A stretch of 64,000 bases of DNA from Flavobacteriales bacterium UBA6051 (GTDB lineage Bacteria; Bacteroidota; Bacteroidia; Flavobacteriales_D; Crocinitomicaceae). Below the pieces are notes generated by a model. It did not search any database, was not told the origin of the DNA, and saw nothing but the letters and a program-made list of their open reading frames with translations. Shown piece after piece: positions 1-9,120 of the stretch (the first letter of the stretch is position 1; each line of letters starts with the position of its first letter). The position numbers and the translations under genes were made by a program. The stretch covers positions 186,001 through 250,000 of the forward strand of contig DIYP01000017.1 of assembly GCA_002427735.1 (NCBI GenBank), in the 5' to 3' direction.

Positions 1-1127
1 ATTGGTTTTGGACCGGGGATAACACATGGTATCCGTCTGGACAGTTTTTCACTTGGGATGTAGATTATTTGTTAGAGCCCATTGTAGACTATACATTATC
101 TGACACACTCATGTTAAGCGCCAATTCTTTATGTATTCCAGACAACGTTTGTGCCCTTCATGATTGGTCACCTATTTTCGAAAGTCGCATGTATAGCGTA
201 GATGCTTTTGCCGGGCAACCAGAACTTGCCAATTCTTTTGATTGGGACGATGGAACAGTTACGACTGGCACAGACTCTTGTCATACCTATACTGCAGGAG
301 CAAATTATGGGGTAACCTATACTGCAACTCTTTCAGGCTGGACAAGTTCCTGCAGTGTAAGTTCTGTTGACTCGGTTTGGGTAGGTGAAGTTCCTACTGC
401 TAGTTATACAACACAATCCACTTTGCTCACCACCGACTTTACCAATGGATCTTCAGGTGATCCAAGTAGTTTCATGTGGGATTTCGGAGATGGAAACTCT
501 TCATCCATTGATTCTCCATCTCACACCTATGCTTCCCCTGGAAGCTATACGATTTGCTTAATTGCATCTAATTTCTGCGGTACCGACACGTCATGTGCAA
601 TCAACGATGTTTTTTGTCCAAACCCAACCGCAGACTTTACTTCGACGGTGAACAGTTCTACCGTGAATTTTACAGATGCATCCACTGGAAATACAATCTC
701 CGCATGGTCATGGGACTTTGGAGATGGAAATACATCGACAGTTCAAAATCCGTCGCACACTTATTCTGCTGACGGAGACTACATCGTTTGCCTATCTATC
801 ACTGATGACTGTGGATCCATGACATTGTGCGATACGGTAACAATCTCAACTTTGAGCATCGACGAATTGACTGCTGAAAATGGCTTTACGATATTTCCGA
901 ACCCCTCGAGCGGAACAATAGCGGTTGCAATTAAAAGTGTGATAAGCGACAACACTTTATTCACGGTCAAAGATGCGGCAGGACGTATTGTTTACGCTGA
1001 AAGCTTGCTTCAGCCAACAACCTACGTTGACCTAAGCACTCTTTCAAACGGGGTATACTATGTCAATTTATCAACGGATGGCAGGCTGTTTGTCCAACCG
1101 TTAGTGATCACCAAAGGAAATTTGTAG
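1..1127 (+). CDS. Secreted PKD-domain protein with T9SS sorting domain (5' end missing)
   Basis: The reading frame is open from base 3 of the window, so the N-terminus lies outside; about 374 residues are visible. It contains PKD-type beta-sandwich repeats, recognisable from the motifs FDWDDG, FMWDFGDGNSS and WSWDFGDGNTST, each followed by a SHTY turn and a GxY strand. The C-terminus carries FTIFPNPSSG and a terminal GVYYVNLS strand, the usual shape of a type IX secretion (Por) C-terminal sorting domain. The family context suggests an exported, surface-attached or released protein, possibly an adhesin or the non-catalytic tail of an enzyme. The catalytic or binding part, if any, is upstream of the window, so the specific role cannot be given. 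The gene ends 35 bases from a convergent gene. Confidence 0.85.
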   Translation, partial: WFWTGDNTWYPSGQFFTWDVDYLLEPIVDYTLSDTLMLSANSLCIPDNVCALHDWSPIFESRMYSVDAFAGQPELANSFDWDDGTVTTGTDSCHTYTAGANYGVTYTATLSGWTSSCSVSSVDSVWVGEVPTASYTTQSTLLTTDFTNGSSGDPSSFMWDFGDGNSSSIDSPSHTYASPGSYTICLIASNFCGTDTSCAINDVFCPNPTADFTSTVNSSTVNFTDASTGNTISAWSWDFGDGNTSTVQNPSHTYSADGDYIVCLSITDDCGSMTLCDTVTISTLSIDELTAENGFTIFPNPSSGTIAVAIKSVISDNTLFTVKDAAGRIVYAESLLQPTTYVDLSTLSNGVYYVNLSTDGRLFVQPLVITKGNL

Positions 1128-1162
1128 GACAATAGCTGTCTGCGCGCAGAGAACCAACGATT

Positions 1163-2278
1163 TTATTCTTTGATCTCCGTATAGAACTCATACCTGAAAA
1201 ACAGTTTTGGGATGCGCACAGGAGTGGAAACCCGTCGCGGATATGAATGTTGTGTTATAACTACGTTGGAAATACCTTCGGTATTGTTATCGGATTCTGG
1301 TTTCTTTTTTGGTTTCGGAGGATTTGGGTCTATCTCGTAAAAATCCACATAAAAGGTGTCGATCAAACCCATGTCGTTTTCTAAAAAACCATAGCGTCTG
1401 CCGTTATCATAGTGTTGCATTCTGTGCAAAGAGTTTCCACACCACATTCGCTCATTTGTGACAACTGGTTCAGTAAAGTCTGACCCATCAACAAAATGTT
1501 CATAAACGGGTAATTCGTGAGTAGAAATAAAGAAAGGGTGTGTCTGCAGGATGGAGGCATCTAACTTTTCTTGTGCGACATAGTAGTGATGTCCTTCTAC
1601 ATTGCGAATATGTTTTGATTTGTAGAGTTTTAAACTATCATAATCCGTCTTAAACTTGGTTGTAAAATACTTTGGGGGTTCATTTGTACCAAACTGTGAG
1701 TAAAAATCTAATGTATAGAATTGCATAGAGTTTTCGTTGTAAACAATATCTTTGTTAAAGTACTTCTCGTTATAATACCTATTCCGCTCATTGATCAAAT
1801 CTCCCCGCAAATAAACAATAGAGGAGTTTACGCTGTAGTAAAAATTTGTGTCCCTGTTTTTGTATTCCCGGTAGTAACCCTGAATGGAATCTATGCGAAT
1901 CGCAGCACCATCTTCCAAATAGGTCTGTGCCTTGTGATACTCTTCTTTGGATACTTGTGTTACTTTTTGCTGAAAGAAATACCGACGCATCTGTCGCCCC
2001 TCTTGTATTGCCCTCCCTGAAGTATCAATTGAACACTCATACTGTAAAATGCCCTTGTCATCAAAAACCTGGATATGTTTTACTCCTTTCTTCTTGTAAA
2101 AATCACTGAACCCGTAGCGAAAAGTATAATCTCCCGCCCCTCTAAAACGGTCTTCAAACCTTGGACTGGAAGTGTACCATGGAATCTCATTTGATGCTTT
2201 TTCAACCTTTATTTGACCCCAACTTTGAGCGTTGGAGTTATGCACAACGAATAAAAAGAAAACGAAAAGGCATTTCAT
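1163..2278 (-). CDS. Secreted protein of unknown function
   Basis: 371 residues beginning MKCLFVFFLFVVHNSNAQ, a clear signal peptide cut after AQ. The mature part is rich in Tyr, Lys and Phe and has no motif I recognise. One stretch (VFDDKGILQYECSIDTSGR) resembles the short beta-hairpin units seen in secreted Bacteroidota proteins of the MORN/YwqK type, but only once, so this is not a family assignment. The C-terminal third includes a Pro/Lys-rich patch (NPPKPKKKPES). It stands alone on the minus strand, convergent with the PKD protein gene and divergent from the AraC-type regulator gene. A periplasmic or outer-membrane location is inferred from the signal peptide only. Confidence 0.7.
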   Translation of the reverse strand: MKCLFVFFLFVVHNSNAQSWGQIKVEKASNEIPWYTSSPRFEDRFRGAGDYTFRYGFSDFYKKKGVKHIQVFDDKGILQYECSIDTSGRAIQEGRQMRRYFFQQKVTQVSKEEYHKAQTYLEDGAAIRIDSIQGYYREYKNRDTNFYYSVNSSIVYLRGDLINERNRYYNEKYFNKDIVYNENSMQFYTLDFYSQFGTNEPPKYFTTKFKTDYDSLKLYKSKHIRNVEGHHYYVAQEKLDASILQTHPFFISTHELPVYEHFVDGSDFTEPVVTNERMWCGNSLHRMQHYDNGRRYGFLENDMGLIDTFYVDFYEIDPNPPKPKKKPESDNNTEGISNVVITQHSYPRRVSTPVRIPKLFFRYEFYTEIKE

Positions 2279-2378
2279 AGGAGAAAGTTCTGCAATTTAA
2301 AGCAAGGCGCAAAGCATAGAGGTTGTATTACGATCGATTTTAACAAAATGATACGTTTTTTGCTTAAATGCTTGAAAC

Positions 2379-2395
2379 ATTCAGGCATCCTGAAT
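2379..2395. promoter_or_regulatory. 17-bp inverted repeat upstream of AraC-type regulator
   Basis: ATTCAGGCATCCTGAAT is a perfect inverted repeat of two 7-base arms around CAT, ending 29 bases before the start codon of the AraC-type regulator and in the divergent intergenic region. Its size and position fit an operator for a dimeric regulator, perhaps autoregulation. No transcription evidence is available from sequence alone. Confidence 0.35.
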
Positions 2396-2424
2396 ATTCT
2401 TATTTTAGTTGAGTCAATCAAGAA

Positions 2425-3318
2425 ATGAGCGAACAAGAAAAAAGATATATTGACCGAATTAGTTTCCTTGAAACTGCGGGCTTTCCTGATTTTGATGAAA
2501 ATCTGGATATATCAGTGGTGAACCTTCAGAACATTCCTGAGACTGCCTCAACACAACTGCGTTTGTATCGAAACGAGTTTTACGAAGTTTCCATCGCGGA
2601 AGGTTTGAAAAGCGTGGAGTTTGCTATTGATGGTAAAATGTATAGACCAAACGGTGCACCTTTTGCCTGTTTCGTGGCTCCAAATCAATTACAGTCTTAT
2701 AATGTCTTTAAAATGGACGAGGAAGTACGTGGTTTTTTTATGTATATCTCTCGGCGCGCGGTAAAATCCATTGAGCGGCAAATAGGTTCTGTACCATTCT
2801 TTAGCCGTGCACATCAGAGTTATTATAACCTTTCGCACGAGCAATTCAACCTTTTGTTTGAATGGGCTTCTTTGACCTTCGAAACCAGCAAATCAGATCA
2901 AAAACAAAGAAATGCGCTTATGATCAGTTACCTGACTATTCTTTTGATAAAAGCAAACAATTCTATTCCGGTTAAAGACAACGATCTCGTTACAAAGCCC
3001 GAGAGAATTGTTGAGGTATTCCTCAATCAATTGGAGTCTGATCTGAGGCATCGTTCGGTACAATACTACGCTGATCGATTGGCATTAACAACCAAACAAC
3101 TCAATTCTCTACTAAGAAAGGTAGTCAACAAGACTGCTTCCCGAGTAATTCAGGATGCAACGGTTAATCACGCAAAAAGCCTATTGTTGCAATCGGACAA
3201 AAATGTCAGCGAAGTCGCTTTTGAACTGGGTTTTGATGAACTCAGTAACTTTTCCAGGCTGTTTAAACGTGTTACAGGCCAATCTCCCAGAAGTTTTCAA
3301 GTCAACGGAAGAAATTGA
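2425..3318 (+). CDS. AraC/XylS-family transcriptional regulator
   Basis: 297 residues. The C-terminal ~100 residues form an AraC-type double helix-turn-helix: a first HTH around YYADRLALTTKQLNSLLRKV and the family signature VSEVAFELGFDELSNFSRLFKRVTGQSPRSF at the end. The N-terminal ~180 residues look like a small-molecule-binding cupin-like domain but contain no motif that names the ligand. The start ATG follows an A-rich stretch (CAAGAAATG), typical of translation starts here. The next gene, 78 bases downstream on the same strand, encodes a small outer-membrane barrel and is a natural candidate target. A perfect 17-bp inverted repeat lies upstream and could be its operator. Confidence 0.93.
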   Translation: MSEQEKRYIDRISFLETAGFPDFDENLDISVVNLQNIPETASTQLRLYRNEFYEVSIAEGLKSVEFAIDGKMYRPNGAPFACFVAPNQLQSYNVFKMDEEVRGFFMYISRRAVKSIERQIGSVPFFSRAHQSYYNLSHEQFNLLFEWASLTFETSKSDQKQRNALMISYLTILLIKANNSIPVKDNDLVTKPERIVEVFLNQLESDLRHRSVQYYADRLALTTKQLNSLLRKVVNKTASRVIQDATVNHAKSLLLQSDKNVSEVAFELGFDELSNFSRLFKRVTGQSPRSFQVNGRN

Positions 3319-3364
3319 TAAGTTTCGGTAAAAATGTGATAACCACGAAGCCCTGAAGCACCCA

Positions 3365-3372
3365 TAGTTTTG
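3365..3372 (+). promoter_or_regulatory. Promoter -7 box of the small outer-membrane protein gene
   Basis: TAGTTTTG matches the Bacteroidota -7 consensus TAnnTTTG and ends 24 bases before the ATG at 3397. I see no good TTG at the -33 position, so the match is to one element only. It suggests the barrel gene has its own promoter rather than depending on read-through from the AraC-type gene. Confidence 0.45.
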
Positions 3373-3396
3373 TTGTGTAACAATTAAACATATGTC

Positions 3397-4077
3397 ATGA
3401 AACAATTACACATCAAAACAATTTTAGTTGCAGTTTTTGCACTTTTTTTCACTCGTTCAGCATGGTCACAAATTCCAATTGAAGTAATGGTGGGCAACAA
3501 TCAGATCCAGTATCAAGGTTACTTCTTTAACACTTTGGACAAGAAACAACGCGTAAGTTTTTTCGGGATGTCACGCTTTGCAATGGATTACGATAATAAA
3601 GCTTTCAACAATTCATTTATCAGTTCGCAGCTTACGTACAATCTTACCCAAAGCTGGGGAATATCGGGAGGGGCCTCTTTTGCCAATAACTCGCTTTCTC
3701 CTCTTTTGGCTCTATCGTATTCAAAATTTAATAAGAAAGGAGACTTCTTTATGAACCTTTTTCCGACAGTGCTTTTTGGCGATGATAACGTTAGTTATGA
3801 AATGACCGGTCTTGTAATTTACTCACCACAGTTAACCGACAATTTTAGTCTTTTTACACAACTGATATTCACTAGCCAGTTCGATAACAATCTTGAAAAT
3901 CACCTTTTCAGTAATCAACAATTTAGAGTAGGCGTGGGAATTAAAGATTGGTTCCAGGTGGGGCTCGGATTTGACAACACACTCATTGGTAGAATTGATG
4001 CACTGAACGACAACCTTCAGCCCGGTGAATCCATTAATTTACAGAACGTTGGTATCTTTTTAAGAAAAGAACTCTAG
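3397..4077 (+). CDS. Small outer-membrane beta-barrel-like protein
   Basis: 226 residues with a signal peptide ending in SAWSQ. The mature protein alternates short amphipathic strands with Asn/Asp/Gly turns (for example QLTYNLTQSWGISGGASF, FMNLFPTVLFG, FSLFTQLIFTSQF, FRVGVGIKDWFQVGLGF) and ends in a strand, FLRKEL. That pattern fits an 8-10 strand outer-membrane barrel or a transporter-like protein. I recognise no specific family. It follows the AraC-type regulator gene on the same strand after 78 bases and has a candidate promoter box of its own. A regulator-porin pair is inferred from adjacency only. Confidence 0.75.
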   Translation: MKQLHIKTILVAVFALFFTRSAWSQIPIEVMVGNNQIQYQGYFFNTLDKKQRVSFFGMSRFAMDYDNKAFNNSFISSQLTYNLTQSWGISGGASFANNSLSPLLALSYSKFNKKGDFFMNLFPTVLFGDDNVSYEMTGLVIYSPQLTDNFSLFTQLIFTSQFDNNLENHLFSNQQFRVGVGIKDWFQVGLGFDNTLIGRIDALNDNLQPGESINLQNVGIFLRKEL

Positions 4078-4282
4078 ATGGCTCGAACAACGGAAACCGC
4101 AGGTGATTTCAACACATACATGAGCGCCTTTAAAAATACCTTCAGAATGTAAATCTCCGTGTACCTAACGTTAAGGCATGTTTATAATCAAATAAGGGAG
4201 TCCTCGAATTTCATGTTGGTATTCTTTTTGCAATCCTTTAAAAATGCGTTATTTTATACTTTGAACCTTAAAAACTAGTGGA

Positions 4283-7200
4283 TTGCAAAAAATAAAGTCA
4301 TGGTTAAAAAGCCGTCGATTCTGGAGGCGTATGGCTATTTGGGTATTGGGATTACCTATTGTGCTCTTCTTTGCGCTTGTGCTTGTGGTGTACATAAAGC
4401 AAGACGCCATTGTTCAGGAGCTTATTTCTGACCTAAATGAAGACTTTAATGGTGCTATGGAAATAGAGGACTCCCATATTTCCATGTTCGAAAACTTTCC
4501 TTACATATCCATTGACTTAGAACACTTTAAAGTTTTTGAGACTAAATCAAAACAAAACGAAGCCCTTGTTGATGTAGATGACCTGTACGTTGGTTTTAAC
4601 CTATGGACCATTGTTACAGGAAATATGGAAATCAAAAAAATTAAACTGAAAGAGGGAAAGATCAATTTAATTCAGCACGAAAACGGTGAATTCAACATTG
4701 TAAAAGCGCTTTCATCTGCGAAAGAGGTTGAAAGTCCAGAGGAAGAATTTCATCTTGACTTAAAGAAAATAGAGCTAGAAAACATAGACCTTACAAAGCT
4801 GAATGAAGCGAATAATTTGAAGGTGGAAGCCTATATAAATGATGCGCACTCCAAATTCCGCACAGCTGAAGATCATGTCCTTGCTGCTTTTGATACACGT
4901 TTCATCCTCAATATCATAAAAGATGGAGACACAACGTTTTTCAAGCACAAACATATTGACCTCGAAACACAAATTGATTTCGTTAAGGTCAAAGATATTC
5001 TAACTGTACAGCCAACTGTTGTTCATGTTGAAGACTCTGAATTCAATTTTGAAGGAAGTATTGATTTCCTCAACGATATGGATTTGGACCTTTCGATGAG
5101 TGGAAACAAACCAAACTTTGATTTGTTTATCGCTATGGCTCCGGAAGAAATCATACCCGTACTTAAGCAGTATGATAATGGCGGAAAAATCTACTTCAAT
5201 TCGACCGTTAAAGGGCCTTCCATCAATGGTCATAAACCCGCTATCGAAGCTAGGTTTGGATGTAAAAACGGCTTCTTCCAGAATACAGACTCTAAAAAAC
5301 AACTGGAAGATCTCAATTTTGAGGGTTACTTTACCAATGGTGACGCACATGATGTTTCCACCATGGAGTTTTCTTTTAAAAACTTTTCTGCCAAACCAGA
5401 TGCTGGAAAGTTTAAAGGTGATATAGAGGTAAAGAACTTTTTAGCTCCAGAACTTGACCTGAGCTTTCATTCCAGTGTTGATATGGAATTTATTTCTCGA
5501 TTCCTCGATCTGGAACACTTGCACGATCTAAAAGGAGAGGCAATTCTTGATTTGGAGTTTCAAGACATTATTGATTTGGAGCATCCGGAGCGCACTTTGA
5601 CTGAATTAAACAAAGCGTATGATGCAAAGATTCAATTAAAGAACTTGAGTGTGGTTTCTGACGCTTACCCTTTGCCTATTGAAGACTTGGACTTTACCAT
5701 GAAAGTCAATGGTGATATTGCCAAAATTGAGAAATGCGATTTAAAAGTTGGAACGTCCGATCTTCATATTTCAGGAAGTGTAAACGATCTTCCAGCCATA
5801 ATTCACCATGCCGATGTTCCTATTGACACGAGACTAAAAATAAGTAGTAAACAACTGGATTTATTTAATTTGACAGGGGCAGACTCAACAGCCATCAACG
5901 AAACGATTGAAGACCTGTCATTAGATCTCGACTTTAAATGTGACGCCAAGGCCTTTACAGAATCAAAGAATTTGCCTGTAGGCGAATTTTTCATAGAAAA
6001 CTTATACGCCAAGCTCAAACACTACCCTCATACCCTACATGATTTTCATGCTGATATTTTCATCGAAGATCAAGATTTGCGTGTCGTCGATTTTAAAGGG
6101 ATGATAGACAAAAGTGACTTCCTGTTTTCCGGAACACTTGAACATTACGAAAAGTGGTTTGACGAGCACCCTGGAGGTGATTCGAAAGTGGAGTTTAACC
6201 TTGTTTCAAATATGCTTCAACTCGAGTCTCTGTTTTCTTATAAGGGCGAAAACTATGTTCCTGAAGATTATAGGCATGAAGAGTTTGACAACCTCAAGAT
6301 TCACGGTCTGAGTTACATTCATTACAGTGATGGGCTTGAATCCATTGATCTTACCTTGGATCGCTTTGATGCAAAAATGAAGGTTCACCCATTGCGATTT
6401 GAAAATTTCAATGGCCGTGTTCACTATGAAGATGAACATCTGGTAGTGGAAGATTTTCATGGAAAATTAGGACACTCAAGTTTTAAAACAACATTACATT
6501 ATTATCTGGGCGAAGACGAAAGCGTAAAAAAACGCGATAATCATTTTTCTATTACTGCCCCTCGCCTTGATATTGATCAGCTTATCAATTATAACCCACC
6601 ACCTGCCGGAAGTACAGCCAGTCAGGAAATTGACCATGATGCTGGATTTAATCTGTATGAGCTTCCTTTCACAGATATGACATACCATTTGGATATTGGT
6701 TACCTCAACTACCACCGCTATAAAATGCGAAATGTAAAGGGTGAGCTACGCACGACCCCTCAACATTACATTTACATTGATAACTTGAATATGGATGCCT
6801 CAGGCGGTCATTTTGCTATCAACGGTTATTTTAACGGCTCAAATCCAGATGAGATTTATTTCAGTCCCGATATACATGCGCGCAATGTTGATTTGGATAA
6901 GCTATTGTTCAAGTTTGAGAATTTCGGGCAAGATCATATTGTTTCCGAAAACCTTCACGGAAAGTTTACCGGTACCATTACTGGAAAAGTTCATATGCAC
7001 ACGGACCTCGTTCCTAAGATTGATGACTCTGAAATACACATGGATATTGACGTGATTCATGGAAAACTGGAGAATTATGCGCTTTTAAGCTATATGTCTG
7101 ATTACTTCAAGGATAAAAACCTGAACAAAATCCTCTTCGATACATTGAATAATCATCTCGACCTTGTAGATGGAGTCCTGACGATTCCAACGATGACAAT

Positions 7201-7465
7201 TAACTCTTCCCTCGGTCATATGGAGATTTCTGGTCAACAATCCCTTTCAGGTACGATGGAATATTACCTGCGCATTCCATGGAAAATGATCACGCAAACG
7301 GCCTCTTCACGCTTATTTGGACGAAAAAAGGAAGAAGCATCTCCCGATCAAGTTGATGAGATTCAATACGGTACTGACAAAACCAAATATGTAAGTGTCA
7401 AGATCGTGGGGGATGATAATGGCTATAAGTTTTCGTTAAGTAAAAAGAAAAAAGACAAGAGTTAG
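4283..7465 (+). CDS. AsmA-like family protein
   Basis: 1060 residues. The N-terminus has a basic stretch, then a single hydrophobic segment (IWVLGLPIVLFFALVLVVYI), then the AsmA-type start of the periplasmic region: LISDLNEDFNGAMEIEDSHISMFENFPYISIDL and LWTIVTGNMEIKKIKLKEGKINL. The long remainder is built of repeated beta strands as in AsmA/TamB/VPS13-like lipid-transfer rods, and the C-terminal part (LSGTMEYYLRIPWKMI) is the typical AsmA-like end. The family is thought to act in phospholipid transport or outer-membrane homeostasis, anchored in the inner membrane. The chosen start is a TTG, which keeps the positively charged N-terminus; the ATG 16 codons later is the alternative. It is monocistronic in appearance. 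Confidence 0.88.
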   Translation: MQKIKSWLKSRRFWRRMAIWVLGLPIVLFFALVLVVYIKQDAIVQELISDLNEDFNGAMEIEDSHISMFENFPYISIDLEHFKVFETKSKQNEALVDVDDLYVGFNLWTIVTGNMEIKKIKLKEGKINLIQHENGEFNIVKALSSAKEVESPEEEFHLDLKKIELENIDLTKLNEANNLKVEAYINDAHSKFRTAEDHVLAAFDTRFILNIIKDGDTTFFKHKHIDLETQIDFVKVKDILTVQPTVVHVEDSEFNFEGSIDFLNDMDLDLSMSGNKPNFDLFIAMAPEEIIPVLKQYDNGGKIYFNSTVKGPSINGHKPAIEARFGCKNGFFQNTDSKKQLEDLNFEGYFTNGDAHDVSTMEFSFKNFSAKPDAGKFKGDIEVKNFLAPELDLSFHSSVDMEFISRFLDLEHLHDLKGEAILDLEFQDIIDLEHPERTLTELNKAYDAKIQLKNLSVVSDAYPLPIEDLDFTMKVNGDIAKIEKCDLKVGTSDLHISGSVNDLPAIIHHADVPIDTRLKISSKQLDLFNLTGADSTAINETIEDLSLDLDFKCDAKAFTESKNLPVGEFFIENLYAKLKHYPHTLHDFHADIFIEDQDLRVVDFKGMIDKSDFLFSGTLEHYEKWFDEHPGGDSKVEFNLVSNMLQLESLFSYKGENYVPEDYRHEEFDNLKIHGLSYIHYSDGLESIDLTLDRFDAKMKVHPLRFENFNGRVHYEDEHLVVEDFHGKLGHSSFKTTLHYYLGEDESVKKRDNHFSITAPRLDIDQLINYNPPPAGSTASQEIDHDAGFNLYELPFTDMTYHLDIGYLNYHRYKMRNVKGELRTTPQHYIYIDNLNMDASGGHFAINGYFNGSNPDEIYFSPDIHARNVDLDKLLFKFENFGQDHIVSENLHGKFTGTITGKVHMHTDLVPKIDDSEIHMDIDVIHGKLENYALLSYMSDYFKDKNLNKILFDTLNNHLDLVDGVLTIPTMTINSSLGHMEISGQQSLSGTMEYYLRIPWKMITQTASSRLFGRKKEEASPDQVDEIQYGTDKTKYVSVKIVGDDNGYKFSLSKKKKDKS

Positions 7466-7528
7466 GCATTATCTATTAAACATGGGTTTCTCAGAACTTA
7501 TTTACCTTTACTGAAATTAGTTATCGGT

Positions 7529-8302
7529 ATGCCAAAATTATTTGTTGTTGCGCTCTTGCTTTTATCCAGCCCTATTTTCGGTCAAAGAATGGCAATAGGT
7601 CCAGAAGTCGGTATGAACATGATTCAAATTGAACAACAGGACATCGGAAATGATTTTCAGCCTGGGTGGTACGCTGGGGTTGCTTATGATTATTTATTCA
7701 ACGATGCGCTTTCTATCAGAACTGGTTTTTACTATTCACAAGGGCGAAAAGCTTATAGCTCAGCCGACACGAGTCAATCTGATATTTTAAGTGTGTTTAC
7801 CGATACGGCTACATTTCAAGGGATTGATCTAAATACATACAGTACAACTAGTGGTCGGTCTACTCAACATTATCTTCAACTTCCAATAATGGCTTGTTAT
7901 TCTTACGAAGGGTTCAATGTGTTTGCCGGCGGATATCTTGGTTTTTTATTCGGCGCTCAACAGAAAGAACTGACTATTGAAAGAACACCATTCATGTCAA
8001 CCATAGATATTGATGCACTGGATCCCACTGGTTTTATCTCCGCGTTTCTGCCACCAGCATACTCCGAAACTATTTCTGAGTCCTCGGATAAAGAGAATAT
8101 TCGTGTGTTTGACTACGGACTAAAAGGGGGAATAGGATATCAGCATGATCGCTTGGGATTTCAAGTAAATTACACGTTTGGCCTTCCTGATTATCGTAAA
8201 AATGCCGAGAATGAATCAAACGAGCGTAATCAGTTCTTGCAATTCAGCGTTCGCTATTTACTTCCTATTGCTCAAAAAACAGGAACGAGTAGCATTCGCT
8301 AA
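7529..8302 (+). CDS. Outer-membrane beta-barrel protein (PorT/OmpA-barrel-like)
   Basis: 257 residues with signal peptide MPKLFVVALLLLSSPIFGQ. The features GPEVGMNMIQIEQQD, WYAGVAYDYLFNDALSIRTGFYYSQGRKAYS, HYLQLPIMACYSYEGFNVFAGGYLGFLFGA and the closing strand FLQFSVRYLLP are those of the PorT-type outer-membrane barrel common in Bacteroidota. Such barrels usually have eight strands and varied or unknown roles. The last four bases overlap tail-to-tail with the minus-strand UbiA-like gene. A TACCTTTA sequence upstream is close to the -7 consensus. Confidence 0.82.
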   Translation: MPKLFVVALLLLSSPIFGQRMAIGPEVGMNMIQIEQQDIGNDFQPGWYAGVAYDYLFNDALSIRTGFYYSQGRKAYSSADTSQSDILSVFTDTATFQGIDLNTYSTTSGRSTQHYLQLPIMACYSYEGFNVFAGGYLGFLFGAQQKELTIERTPFMSTIDIDALDPTGFISAFLPPAYSETISESSDKENIRVFDYGLKGGIGYQHDRLGFQVNYTFGLPDYRKNAENESNERNQFLQFSVRYLLPIAQKTGTSSIR

Positions 8303-9099
8303 ATAGGATAGAAATAGCTCATTCCTAATAGCGCAATTGCACCATCTATTCCACCTGCGCAATACACATCTGAACGTTGCTCATTCATAAATAGAACTAA
8401 GCATAGCTGCACAATAACAGCTCCGTAAAATAACGGGTTAGTCATCATTCGTAGATCTGTGTACACCATTAAAAGTGTAAAAGCGATTAGTAAGACAATA
8501 GATAAACCTTTAGCCCCCTTTACTCCTATAACTTGGGGTATCGTTTTTTGCAATGCATCATCATATTTAAGGTCCCGAATGTCAAATGGAATAGTAACAC
8601 CTACTACGTAACAATAGTAACCGAGGCTTGTTAACCACAAATTGGTTATCTGTCCTTCATTTAATGATGGAAAAGCGATCAGAACAGCAACCCAAGAAAC
8701 AGCAATTAAATGGATTTTTATATGTGGAATTTCGCGCATGTTTCTTCCAGCAATTTTAATAACATAAAACACGGAGATTAACCCCGATATACCTAAGATC
8801 AGTAATGAATAAAGCCCAAGGTTTTGAATTAAAAGGAGCACCATTACTGCGCCAATGGAAGCAAAAACAACAAGTAAAAACAACACCTTTTCATTACGCT
8901 TTACCCAAGTCAACCAAGGCGTACGCGTTTTTTGCTCTGCCTTAAAAAGACGCTGCCCATTGTAAACTGCTAAGGTCGAAAGAAAAGCGAAAACCCCATA
9001 TAACACCCAATTATCCGCTTTTATGGAATAACTGTAACCTGCACAGAGGATACCTGTTGATAACGCAACAATGATGTTCAGGTAAACAATATGACGCAA
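8299..9099 (-). CDS. UbiA-superfamily-like integral membrane protein
   Basis: 266 residues, almost entirely hydrophobic, with about eight or nine transmembrane helices. The loop IPFDIRDLKYDD matches the second Asp-rich motif of UbiA prenyltransferases (DxxxD). In the position of the first motif I see AVYNGQRLFKAEQ, without the expected Asp cluster, so the enzyme may use a different substrate or be degenerate. True UbiA enzymes transfer polyprenyl groups to aromatic acceptors in the inner membrane. The gene is last in a leftward cluster, 21 bases after a GT9 glycosyltransferase, which points to a link with polyprenyl carriers or envelope sugars, but this is inference. Confidence 0.65.
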   Translation of the reverse strand: MRHIVYLNIIVALSTGILCAGYSYSIKADNWVLYGVFAFLSTLAVYNGQRLFKAEQKTRTPWLTWVKRNEKVLFLLVVFASIGAVMVLLLIQNLGLYSLLILGISGLISVFYVIKIAGRNMREIPHIKIHLIAVSWVAVLIAFPSLNEGQITNLWLTSLGYYCYVVGVTIPFDIRDLKYDDALQKTIPQVIGVKGAKGLSIVLLIAFTLLMVYTDLRMMTNPLFYGAVIVQLCLVLFMNEQRSDVYCAGGIDGAIALLGMSYFYPI

Positions 9100-9120
9100 T
9101 GCCTGTTTGATAAAAGAAAA

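Noticed and set aside
1139..1150. TCTGCGCGCAGA 12-bp palindrome between convergent genes
   Set aside because: Short self-complementary sequence with no loop or T-run; no reason to assign it a function.
4078..4152. 24-codon frame starting right after the barrel gene stop (MARTTETAGDF...)
   Set aside because: Too short, no family, no promoter or conservation evidence; the immediate ATG after the stop can occur by chance.
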